From Ricordea florida (Eukaryota; Cnidaria; Anthozoa; Corallimorpharia; Ricordeidae): a DNA stretch of 64,000 nucleotides. The notes beneath the pieces are model-generated. The model made no database searches and was not told the DNA's origin. It was given only the letters and a program-made list of their open reading frames with translations. Position 1 is the stretch's first letter; each line of letters opens with the position of its first letter. Shown in pieces: positions 19,653-29,860 of this stretch. The stretch lies in contig OX453276.1 of NCBI GenBank assembly GCA_949710005.1, forward strand, positions 26,433,346 to 26,497,345, read 5' to 3'. The position numbers and the translations under genes were made by a program.

Positions 19653-20084
19653 ATGGTAAGCATAGCAGTTATGGTGGGTGGGGCTATCCTGAACGCTACG
19701 GCCTTTGTAGGTGGGTCGTATCTCGCTCGGGCGATTTCTGGGAAAGGTCCCGATGCAATGGCGGCTGAGCGGAAGCGCCACGACAAAGCCTTGGAGAAGT
19801 ACGAGGCTTCCTGGGCTGCCTTTCAGAAACGCCGCGAGAAGCTGGCAGATTGGGAAGTAGAGCAGGAACGCCTGCGCAATAGAGCTGACCAAGACACAGC
19901 CGCAACGAACCGCGCTCTCGACCTGTACGCTAAAACCCATCCTCGTCCCACAGCGGTTGATGACCACGACGCCCCACAATGGAGCGATTATTACCGTCCT
20001 TCGAGTTCCCAACGAACAGGTGAATTGGCCTATGTAGGGGGTAGGATGCTCGCCATTGGGTATGCTGCTAGCCGATGGTTGTGA
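19653..20084 (+). CDS. Small Polinton protein with N-terminal hydrophobic segment and coiled coil
   Basis: 143 residues. Residues 3-28 (SIAVMVGGAILNATAFVGGS) form a membrane or signal-anchor segment. Residues 38-90 are a Lys/Arg/Glu-rich coiled-coil region (ERKRHDKALEKYEAS, then REKLADWEVEQERLRNRADQ). A DAPQWSDYYRPS block and a second weak hydrophobic end follow. It starts 2 bp after the previous gene. I recognise it as a recurrent Polinton accessory protein of unknown role. Intact. Confidence 0.75.
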   Translation: MVSIAVMVGGAILNATAFVGGSYLARAISGKGPDAMAAERKRHDKALEKYEASWAAFQKRREKLADWEVEQERLRNRADQDTAATNRALDLYAKTHPRPTAVDDHDAPQWSDYYRPSSSQRTGELAYVGGRMLAIGYAASRWL

Positions 20085-20122
20085 GACCACAATAGCTTTT
20101 TTCGCGATGGAGCTATAGACCA

Positions 20123-21211
20123 ATGGAAGAGAAGCCTGTCTACGACGCCGGAGGCTCGGCGCTGTCTGCGACGGACTTGGTCCGCCTCCGGAGCAAGCTG
20201 TCTGGCATCTACTAAAGCCCCAAGGGCTATTGGAAGGGGCACGCCGCGTCGAAGAAGTTGGCGGACGCCGCTGGCGTCTCTGAAGATACAGCCCTGGCTT
20301 GGCTAGAAAAACAGGCAATTTGGCAGATCTACCTCCCGCCTCCACAGCGCATACCAAGGCCGAGGTTCAATGTCTCAACACCAAACGAGGTTCATCAGGC
20401 CGATCTTCTATTTCTTCCCCACGACCGCCCGGGACGTGGACGGAAGCTTTACAAGTATGCTCTCACCGTGGTCGATGTTGCCTCGCGCTACAAGGAGGCT
20501 GAGCCGTTGGCTTCAAAGGAAGCGAGAGAAGTTGCAGGAGCGTTGGAGCGCATCTACAAGCGAAGCCTACTCGAGTGGCCCAAGCTACTTCAAGTCGATC
20601 CAGGAAAAGAGTTCATGGGATCTGTCTTGCCGCTACTAGCTCGCCACAATACAGAAGTCCGGCGTGGCCGCGTGGATATCCACCGAGACCAAGCGATCGT
20701 TGAGAGGTTCAACAGGACTCTAGCCGAGCGGTTGTTCGGTTACCAGTACGCCCAGGAGATGCTTCTTCCCGAAGGAGAAAGATCGGTACAGTGGGTGGCT
20801 CGGCTGCCTGCTGTTGTCGCGGCTTTGAATAAGGAACCGACGCGGTTGATCGGAAAAAAACCGCAGGATGCCATCGAATCCAAATCGGTGGTACAAAAAC
20901 CTTCCGCCGTTGTACCGGGGAGGGCGGTTGGTTTGGAAGAGGAGAGACTTTCCTCTGATGCCAGCGTACGATATTTATACCAGCCTGGTGAACAGGAGGG
21001 CGGGCGAAGACGCGCAACGGACCCAATTTGGAGTCTCGAGGTTCTCGAGCAAGAACGCGCGATTGTTCGGCCTGGCGAGCCTGTGGTCTACTATCTCAGA
21101 GACGGGCCAAAACGAGGCTTTGTCCGCGAGGAGCTGCAGGTAGTGCCTTGGAATACTGAATTACCTCCTGAAGGTGTACTCAAGGGGTTCGGTGTGAATC
21201 CCGTCGGGTAG
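20123..21211 (+). pseudogene. INT: Polinton integrase (DDE retroviral type), one early in-frame stop
   Basis: The frame is open from ATG 20123 except for TAA at 20213-20215, giving an otherwise intact product of about 362 residues. An N-terminal helical region (SPKGYWKGHAASKKLADAAG) precedes the catalytic core. The DDE triad is visible as HQADLLFLP, VDPGKEF and IVERFNRTLAERLF. The C-terminus holds an SH3-like segment (RPGEPVVYYLRDGPKRGF). It performs strand transfer of element ends, making the 6 bp target duplication. The 3' end overlaps the convergent polymerase by about 50 bp. An internal start at 20258 would drop the N-terminal region. Confidence 0.9.
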
Positions 21212-24200
21212 AACTCGTCTCTTGTCGTAGTAGGCGGAAAGCCCGAGTTTCTCCTGGTGGTAAGTTGTCATCTTCCCGTGGTCCATCCGGAATCCCCGGT
21301 TTTCTGCCCGGTCGAGTGCTCCATACAGGGCTGCTTTGTATCGCCCCAAGTCAAGTCGTTGTCTTTTTTCGACATCCCCTTCGCCGAGGTTTTACTTTTT
21401 CCTGTCCCATCGTCGACGTAGTACGCCTTGCTGCATAGAGCGATGGCCCGGGTTCCCTCGAACTCGTGTTTGAAAAGGCCCGGCGTCCGACCGCTCCATT
21501 TATCCCACGCGAGCCATTTCTTTTTGCAGCCCTCGAACTCTTCGCGGAGCTCGGGGCGGACGACGTCGTCCAGGTTTTTCCCGGCGATTCCCATGTACAG
21601 GCTATCGGTATCCATCTGTAGGAGCTCGAAGGATCTTCGGTCTACGAAATGGTCCAGGAAGTCGTAGTAGAATTCGAGCATCCGTAGTTTGGCTAGCTGA
21701 TAGACTGTGATTCCGATTTGGAACGGGCGGGTAATCTCGATCTTCTGCTTCCTCCTGTGGATCTCGTAGGCGGAACCTATTTCGTCGAGGTCCTCGAACC
21801 AGGAGGAGCGGAGAGCACGATCGACAACCGCTTCGTCATCTGTGTAGGAGACCAATGTCTGCCGCTCCAGCGCCTCGATGAATTTACCGTAGCAGCTATT
21901 CCCTAGTAGTTTGAAGAGATCGGCGAATAGTGCTTTGTCCTTGTTGGTATCCCCTTCTCGTCGAGCTTCTGTAACCTGGTCGACGAACCAGCCGAAGATC
22001 TTTTGCGGTTTGTAGTTGATCGTCCGGTACACCGCGGTGACAACTAAACCGTGGGCGAGGTACCAGCGGAGCAGAGGGGCGTACAACAGAATCTTCTTGG
22101 CCCATAGGGCTCCGACAAGCTTCGGCTCTGTTGAGCGGGTTCGTCCCATTCGCTCGAGATAGTCCAGCATCTCTTGGGGAACCGCTTCGATGGGGATCTT
22201 CTTGCTGTGGAAGAGCGGGGGCATTTCTTCGAACTTTGACCAGAGTTGTTCGGGGACCTCGATGTCAACCTCGGCGAACCCGAACCACCTTCCTTCTCGT
22301 AGATCCCTCACAAATCCGTCGACATTGTTCGGCCTACGACAGTGGGTCACCGTTCCCTCCCCACAGGGCATAGGGGCTGCCATGGTAGAGAGGTAGAGCG
22401 CGTTCGCGTCGTAGCCGAGGATGCGTTGACGTTGGTGGGCCTGGGCCGTAGGCTCGTATTGGTGCGACCGTATCCGCGAGACCCCCACCTCGTGGTAGCG
22501 GGTAAATACAATCGAAGGCCCTCCGACAACCGCCGCTTTGAGCATGTCGTACGCTTCTTTGTTGGGGGCATACAGCTCGGGCGGGTTGGGGCTGCGAAGT
22601 GTGCTTCGCAAGACGAACCTCATCGACACCCCAGGGAGACTTACCGCATCTTTGAAGATGTCGATTCCATACGCGGTGTAGAAGTCGCGCATTTTGGCCA
22701 GTGCTTCGACGAAGGGGCCCACGTCGAGATTGTTGTAGTAGCGGAGCCAGTCCGCGAAGGTCTGCATCCCCTTTCTCCCGGAATACCCGCTTGCAGTCTC
22801 GATATTCCGAAAGGGAAAGAAGATATTTGCCTTTCAGTTTCGAAAACCACTGTGGGTAGTCCGGTAGGCCAGGGAAGTCGAGCTTGTCGGGCGAGTCGAA
22901 CCATTCGTACGGAAACCAAGACTTCGTGAGAGTGCAACCGTAGGCTTTGACCCAAGCATCGTAGGTTTTGTCAGGACCGATGTAGTTCAAAACGTCCAGA
23001 AATTTGAAGCCCGGAGTTGTGATAAACATAACCTGGTTTTCCTTACACCCCACTTTGATGGACTGGTCGGTCGTCTTGCAGATTTCTGGGACGAAGTGGT
23101 TCCGGATCAAGTTCAAATCGTACTTCCCCGAATTGAATCCAAGCACAGGGACTTGGTCGCACCACTCTTCGATTGCTTCCCGATACTTTTTTGGTAAGAG
23201 CTCGATGGTGTCGGGCAGGAACCTCGCGTTAACATGTTCGCGTATCCGAACGGCCCGTCGTTCTAGCGCTCGAACAAATTCTTCGACCAACAACTCTGAC
23301 TCTCGTACGCATAGGTGTTCGGGAGTCGGATCCAGGGTGTCTGATATGGAGACGGAGATAGGAACGTGGTCTCCCTCTATAGTCAAATCGGCGGTCGGTT
23401 TTTTCGCACTGGACTTGTCGAGGTAACTCTCGAAGTCATACACGATCGCGTGGGGGTAGGTCTCGGTTTTTTGTTCGAGGATGCGATCTTTTCTCCAAGG
23501 TTTAGGCTCCTCGTGCTGCCACCGAACCACAAGGCGAAACCCTGCAGCTCGGATTTTGGCTTCTCGCACGAGCGTCTGTTGGTATGCTATCTCGCGTGTA
23601 ACAGGGCTGCCCTTTTTCTTGGAAAGATTCCGAAGTTGCTCCTGGCGTTGCTTCGGCGATGGGAAACAGCGTTTGCACCCGTGCCATAGGCACCTGTTGA
23701 ATTGGAAGACGGTCTTTGAAATGGGATCATAACCGTCTACGGCGAAACCTTCTATCACTCGCTCGCCTCCATGTCCACATAGCTGGTGATGGATATGGAT
23801 CCCTCTGGCGCGGGCTTCATATTCGAGCCATTGGACAGCTTGGACGCTATCCCGTTTTTGTGGGTAGAAGACCTTCTCAAAGGCAGACTGCGGAGCTTCC
23901 ACTTTCTCTCCTTTGCAGACAACTTTTGTCTCACCTTGGGTGCAACGCTCGGCATGGCGATGGAGATTGCAAGACTTTGTGAACCTTGCATTGCACTCCC
24001 CGCACACGAACTTTTTCGCGAGTTTCTGGATGTCGTGAATGAGAAACGCGTGCCCCTCGTAGACACCGATCGTCATTGGTGGAGTGCCTACTTTTTCATA
24101 GTGAGCCGGGTGTCTCCGATGCAGCCAATCTCCAGACTCTTGTGGTTCGTATACCCGGATCCCGAGCCGAGAGTGGGCCTCTACTTTCCGAAGCTCGTCC

Positions 24201-25150
24201 TGAGAGATCCCTGGACAAGTCTCGGGTGATTTGTATATCTCTCTAGCGAGAGCTCGAGCTTGGCGAGTGCAACAATCCGCACGCGCACCTCGATGAACGG
24301 CGATACACCTAAAGAGACAGAGGTTATCTCCGTATATATCCAAGGAATACATCCCAGGCTTTCTTCTGAGCCAGCTGGGTAGTGGTCCTGTCCCCAACAA
24401 AGGCATCTGCCTATCTACGACAGCTTTTACAGTCACAGAGATAAATCGAATGAAGACCCACTTGGTATTAGGTCGCTCGATTTGGTCACCAATCAAGCGC
24501 TTCTCGTCTTCCTCCTGCACCCAGTCTCTGGCTTGCGTCTCGAGCCGCTGCATCCAAGGACTGCCTTGTACTGTTTTGTGAAACAAGATAATTTCTCCCG
24601 TTTCGAGGTTCCGGAGTCGATACGTGTAACTGTATCGCAGATAGAAGCTGGTGGCGACCTTCTCATGGAGCTTATCCATAATCCGATCCACCAGAGACCC
24701 GGCCACGCCTCGGAAGAAAGACCACTTCCAAAAGCGGCGACCAGCTTCCTCTCCCTCTCTCTCTCCATCCAACTCTTCGAGTATACGCGCACCTTCTCGA
24801 ACCAGAGATCGCGCTAATGGGGCTCGACGGTTTTCAATTTTTCTACGAATTTCTGCCCTCATCGTTGGAGTAGTTTTCCTTCGGACACCCTCCGAGAGAA
24901 GCGCAGCGTCAACCTCTCTCGCAAGTTGACGGAGTTCACGAGCCCGCTGCCACTTCTTGTGGGGGTTCTCTATATCCCCTCTGGTTATAGCAGGGTATCT
25001 CCCCGTCTGTAGCGCTCTCCGGAGTCGTTTCCTCCACTCCGCGGCGCGAGCATCCCCGATCGCTCGTAGGAGATCATCTTTTCGCATCTTAGAACCTACA
25101 GATAATCCATAACTTCTTTCTAAAGAGCGTAACTCTTTGACGGTGGGCAT
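21161..25150 (-). pseudogene. PolB: Polinton family B DNA polymerase (protein-primed type), two frameshifts
   Basis: Start chosen at ATG 25150 (MPTVKELRSL), matching the SAP-like start of the 11999 gene; ATG 25177 lies upstream in frame. About 1330 codons in three frames: 25150 to about 22770, then to about 21346, then to 21161. Breaks lie at C4 runs 22768-22771 and 21344-21347 (plus strand). Order: SAP-like N-terminus; basic helical region; OTU-like Cys/His block (GDNLCLFRCIA, YEGHAFLIHDI); C2H2 finger (CGECNARF, HRHAERC); Vsr-like block (IEGFAVDGYDPIS); exonuclease motifs YDFESYL and GFNSGKYDLN; polymerase motifs YDANALYLS, KLLGNSCYGK and MDTDSLYMG. It replicates the element, presumably from protein-primed ends. 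Confidence 0.93.
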
Positions 25151-25215
25151 ATTTTCAAGATACCTTTGATGTACCACTCTCTAAAATAAACGCTCTCAAT
25201 TTTGCCTACGTGTTC

Positions 25216-25227
25216 TATATATATATA
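25216..25227 (-). promoter_or_regulatory. TATA run upstream of the polymerase
   Basis: CTATATATATATAG lies about 65 bp upstream of the chosen polymerase ATG on the minus strand, just after the acidic gene stop at 25259. It is the longest TATA run in the element and a likely core promoter. Confidence 0.45.
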
Positions 25228-25258
25228 GCGAAAAAAGTTCCAGTCTACAACACACTAA

Positions 25259-25534
25259 TTAAGCACTAGGCGCAGTCTCAAACACTCCAGCTTCCAAAGC
25301 AGCATCTATTTCTGCTGCGAACTCGTTAAGTTGCTGACGCATAAGGTCGATACTAAATTCCTCCTCAAACTCTTCTTCCCCATGAAGCTCCGCCACTTCC
25401 CACCAGTTCGGCTCGAACACCTCCTCCTCCTCTTCGTTCTCAAGAACATAAGAAGTTTCCTCAGCGTACCAAGGTTCATCATCAACCCCATACCACTCTC
25501 CCACGGTCATCTCGTCTGCAGAGTCTGAAGACAT
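25259..25534 (-). CDS. Small acidic Polinton protein
   Basis: 91 residues, ATG at 25534, reading inward from the right terminal repeat. It is very acidic with a Glu run (ENEEEEEVFEPNWWEVAE) and several Trp residues, and the C-terminal 30 residues look helical. It mirrors the SAP-like gene, which reads inward from the left repeat, so both may share the promoter content of the repeats. No stop or shift. Acidic small proteins of this kind could act in regulation or mimic DNA, but nothing here proves it. Confidence 0.55.
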   Translation of the reverse strand: MSSDSADEMTVGEWYGVDDEPWYAEETSYVLENEEEEEVFEPNWWEVAELHGEEEFEEEFSIDLMRQQLNEFAAEIDAALEAGVFETAPSA

Positions 25535-25588
25535 AGTAGAACCTTATGCAACTACAGAAATTGAAGATTTACACACGCACGCCGCGTT

Positions 25589-25861
25589 ACGCCAACGTTT
25601 TTTCCGAAGATTTATAGTATGCATATTTGTCTAAATTAAAATTGCTCATTAATTTTCGGAAAACGCTCGGAAAATCTTCGGATCATCTTCGGGTCATCTT
25701 CGGGTCATCTTCGGGTCATCTTCGGAAATCTTCGGAAGTGGGAAACAAAGTCAAAACAAGCCAAAACAACGCTTTAATCGGAAAATAGAAAAAGAACGCT
25801 TCATTTCTAAAAAAACAGCTTATATACAAATCCGTATTTGATTGAATCCTCTTATACTACT
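25589..25861 (-). repeat. Polinton right terminal inverted repeat
   Basis: Complement of 11722-11983, 273 bp. The 11 bp GAAGATGACCC unit is present three times plus one GAAGATGATCC (25680-25725), one unit more than on the left. It is followed by ATATA, then CCCTAAAAAATGACCG of the satellite. Confidence 0.95.
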
Positions 25862-25866
25862 ATATA

Positions 25867-26834
25867 CCCTAAAAAATGACCGTCAAAAACTGTAAATTTT
25901 TACTTCCCAAAAACGACCGTCAATATAATCAGATTTTTCACTTCCAAAAATGACCACCAACAACGGGTAATTTTCACACTCCGAAAAGCACTTATAAAAT
26001 CAGCTCAATTTTAAACACCCAAAAATGACCACTAAAAACAGCTAATTCTCGCACCCCACAAACTACCTGCTAAATCAGCGAGACTTTTAACTTTTAACAA
26101 TGACTACCAAAAACAGATGAGTTCTAAACCCCAAAAGAGACCTTCAAAAATTAGCTCATTTTCAACCCCCAAAAATAACCACAAAAAGGCTGATTTTTAC
26201 ACCACGAAAACGACCCTTAAAATCATCTGATTTTAGACTTCCAAAGAAGTATAACAACACAGCTGAGTTTCACACCCCAAAAACGACCTTCTAAATCAGC
26301 TTATTTCTAACACCCAAAAAAGACCAAAGAAAACAACTGATTTTACACCAGGAAAACAACGTTGCAAATCAGCTGATTTGAAAAGTTCAAATATGACTAC
26401 CAAAAATTGGCTGATTTTTACACCCCCCATAAAAACGACCTTCAAAATCAGCTGATTATACACCCTGAAAAATGAGCGTCAAAAACAGAAAATTTCTACT
26501 TACCAAAAAAACCTTTAATACAATCCTATTTTTAACACTCAAAAATAACCACGAACAACAGGTAATTTTTACACTTCGAAGACCACCTTAAAAATCAGCT
26601 AAATTTTTAACACCCAAAAATGACCAACAAAAACAACTAATTCTTGCGCCACAAAATCTACCTTCTAAATCAGCTGATTTTCAACTTCCAACAATGACTA
26701 CCAAAGACAGCTGAGTTTTACACCCCTATAGAGACCTTTAGAAATTAGCTGATTTTCAACCCCAAAAATGACCACCAAAAAAAAAGATTTTTACACCACG
26801 AAAACGACCCTTAAAATCAGCTCATTTTAAATCA
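25867..26834 (+). repeat. Satellite array, segment D (forward)
   Basis: The satellite resumes right after the Polinton target duplication. The stretch 26508-26830 is almost identical to 29247-29570, so the array holds higher-order blocks of over 300 bp. The orientation flips at about 26835 (CATTTTAAATCAGC|AATTTTTGGTTG). Confidence 0.9.
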
Positions 26835-28990
26835 GCAATTTTTGGTTGTCATTTTTATGGGTTGAAAATCAGCTAATATTTAAGAGTCTCTTTCGGGGTG
26901 TAAAACTCAGCTGATTTGTTTTTATAATTTTTGGGTGTTGGGAATAAGCTGATTTTCAAGGTCGTTTTTTAGGGTTTAAAACTCAGCTGTTTTGATAGTC
27001 GTCTTTTAAAGTCTAAAATAATCTTATTTTAAGGGTCATTTTCGTGGTGTAAAAATTAGCGGTTTTAGTGGTCATTTTTGTGGGTTGAAAATCAGCTAAT
27101 TTCTAAAGGTCTCTTTACGAGCGTAAAACTCAGCTGTTTTTCGTAGTCATTGTTGGAAGTTGAAAATCAGCTGATTTAGAAGGTAGATTTTGGGGTACAA
27201 GAATTAGCTGTTTTTGGTGGTCATTTTTGGCTGTTAAAAATTTAGCTGATTTTTAAGGTGGTCTTCGGAGTGTAAAAATTAACCGGTGTTGGTGGTTATA
27301 TTTGGGTGTTAAAAATCGGCTTTTATTAAAGGTTTTTTTTTTTAAAGTAAAAATTTACTATTTTTGACGGTCATTTTTCAGGGTATATAATCAGATGATT
27401 TTGAAGGTCGTTTTTTGGGGGGGTGTAAAAATCAGCCACTTTTGGTAGTCATATTTGGACTTTGAAAATCCGCTGATTTGTAAGGTTGTTTTCGTTGTGT
27501 AAACGTCAGCTGTTTTTTTTTGGTCATTTTTAAGTGTTAGAAATAAGCTGATTTTGAAGGTCGTTTTGGGGGTGTAAGACTGCTCTATTAGAAGCTACCG
27601 ATAGTTGGGCGCTTAATATCGATCGCGGAAATTTAATGCCGTAGTCTTTCTCAATTTATAAAAAACGTTCGACACCTTTGATCATGAAATTCTTTTAACT
27701 AAAATGAACCTTTACGCAGTTCAAGGAATAGCTCTTGCCTGGTTCAACTCATATTTAACTAGCCGTACACAACGATGTCTTGTTAATGGTTCTCTTTCTG
27801 AAACCTGTTCACTAAAATGTGGGGTACCTCAAGGAACAATCCTAGGTCCCCTATTATTTCTTATTTACATTAACGACTTGCCCAACTGCTTATCATCATG
27901 TCAGTCTCGGATGTATGCTGATGACACTCACATCACATATGCGGGAGTGGATTTGAGCTCTATAGAGTCTAATCTAAATCATGAACTAAGTAATTTAAAC
28001 AAATGGCTTACTTCTAACAAACTTACTTTAAACGCGACAAAAACTGAATTTATGTTGATTGGTTCTAGACAAAGATTGAGTACCCTTCCAGATACACTTG
28101 AGCTCTCAATTAATAATGTTCCAATAAACCGTGTCTTTTCAGTCAAATCGCTCGGTGTGTTGATCGACGAAAACCTAACTTGGCAAACCCATATTGATAA
28201 ATAATTGTCTAAAAAGATTGCATCTGGGATTGGTGCCATAAAACGAGTTAGGCCTTTTGTTCCACCAGCTACACTGCTTTATACATACAGTGCTTTAATT
28301 CAACCTCATTTTGACTACTGCAATCTTGTCTGGGGTAATTGCGGTAAAACTTTGTCGGACAGGCTACAAAAGCTTCAGAACCGCGCTGCTCGCGTGTTAA
28401 CTTTTTCTAGTTATGATACTGATGCCAAAGGTCTAATACGACAACTGGGTTGGAAAGATTTGTGTACCCAGCGTCAAATTCAGAAAACCTTAATGGTATA
28501 TAAATCTTTAAATGGCTTGGTTCCTGAATACCTATCGTCTAAATTTCTAAAACGTAGTGGAATGCGCTATTCTTTAAGGGATTCCGAAAACAAACTGGTT
28601 GTACCTCATCCACCAACTAACTATATGAAAAATAGCTTTAGTTACAGTGGTGCAATTCTCTGGAACAGCCTACCCTGCAATCTCAGGATGATAAAATCCT
28701 TTAATCAATTTAAAAGTAAAGTTAGACACGGCATTCATGGAAAACAGGATTAGTTTAATATTTGATTAGGAATCTCTACTTCAATTTTTTATTAATTAGT
28801 ATTTACAATGGACTGTTTTTTAGTAGTTTATTAGTATTGATTTTTAAATATTAAATATTAGTATTACCCGATGATTTTTAACCGTGTATAAAGAAATGTT
28901 AAATAAACAAATAAATAAAAATCCGATTTTTAAGGTGGTCTTCGGAGTGTAAAAATTGGCTGTTGTTGGTGGTTATTTTTGGGTGTTTAA
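26835..28990 (-). repeat. Inverted segmental duplicate: satellite plus CR1 3' end
   Basis: Satellite units run backwards at 26835-27578 and again at about 28919-28990, on both sides of a plus-strand CR1 fragment. The 28919-28990 satellite plus the CR1 is the reverse complement of about 31490-32897, including identical flanking satellite. Forward satellite resumes near 28996 within the same unit that was interrupted at 26834, so about 2.16 kb was inserted in reverse. Confidence 0.85.
27579..28918 (+). pseudogene. CR1-like RT 3' fragment (inverted copy of 31557-32897)
   Basis: Two plus-strand frames, 27704-28204 and 28205-28753, lie in one reading frame, split by a single TAA at 28202-28204. 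RT motifs are GVPQGTILGPLLF and MYADDTHITYAG, followed by the CR1-type C-terminal region ending FKSKVRHGIHGKQD. The 3' end is AATGTTAAATAAACAAATAAATA. The other copy, on the minus strand, has the same stop and the same one-base deletion further 5'. This copy is cut at ACTGCTCTATT on its 5' side. Confidence 0.9.
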
Positions 28991-29860
28991 AATTAAAAAA
29001 GCCGAGTCTTACACCCCAAAAACGACATTCAAAATCAGCTTATTTCTAACACCCAACAATGACCAAAAAAACAGCTGACTTTTACACAACAAAAACAACC
29101 TTACAAATCAGCTGATTTTCAACGTTCAAATATGACTACCAAAAAATTGGCTGATTTTTACACCCCCAAAAAGACGACCTTCAAAATCAGCTGATTATAT
29201 ACCCTGAAAAATGACCGTCAAAAACAGTAAATTTTTACTTCTTAAAAAAAACCTTTAATATAATTGTATTTTTAACACCCAAAAATAATCACCAACAACA
29301 GGTAATTTTTACACTTCGAAGACCACCTTAAAAATCAGCTAAATTTTTAACACCCAAAAATGACCAACAAAAACAACTAATTCTTGCGCCACAAAATCTA
29401 CCTTCTAAATCAGCTGATTTTCAACTTCCAACAATGACTACCAAAGACAGCTGAGTTTTACACCCCTATAGAGACCTTTAGAAATTAGCTGATTTTCAAC
29501 CCCCAAAAATGACCACCAAAAAAAAAGATTTTTACACCACGAAAACGACCGTTAAAGTCAGCTCATTTTAGACTTTTAAAGAAGACGATCAAAATAGTTA
29601 AGTCTTATACCCCAAAAACGACATTCAAAATCAGCTTATTTTTAACACCCAAAAATGACCAAAAAACAGCTGACTTTTACACTACGAAAACAAGCTTACA
29701 ACTCAGCTGATATTTAACGTTCAAATACGACTACCAAAAATTGGCTGATCTTTACACCCCAAAAAAATGATCTTCAAAATCAGCTGATTATATATCCTGA
29801 AAAATGACCCTAAAAAACAGAAAATTTTTACTTCCCAAAAACAACCTTTAATATTAGTAG
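28991..29860 (+). repeat. Satellite array, segment E (forward)
   Basis: Forward-oriented satellite with a higher-order block matching 26508-26830. It ends near AAACAACCTTTAATATTA, where an unrelated insertion begins. Confidence 0.9.

Larger units (their letters stand above)
11722..25861. mobile_element. Polinton/Maverick (adintovirus-like) element, 14.14 kb, full length but inactivated
   Basis: It begins AGTAGTATAAGAGG and ends with the complement, has terminal inverted repeats of 262 and 273 bp, and is flanked by TATATA. Hallmark genes are a protein-primed-type family B DNA polymerase, a retroviral-like DDE integrase, a hexon-like major capsid protein, a penton-like candidate and a P-loop packaging ATPase. 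Gene order is compact, with convergent overlaps and divergent gaps of 26-35 bp. The interior is visibly more GC-rich than the flanking satellite. At least six lesions (two polymerase shifts, an integrase stop, a membrane-gene shift, two stops in the 14522 gene) plus ATPase truncation make it non-functional. No adenain-like cysteine protease gene was found. Confidence 0.95.

Noticed and set aside
19566-20357. 263-residue minus-strand frame
   Set aside because: Antisense shadow of three small plus-strand Polinton genes and the integrase start; Ser/Arg-rich composition typical of shadows.
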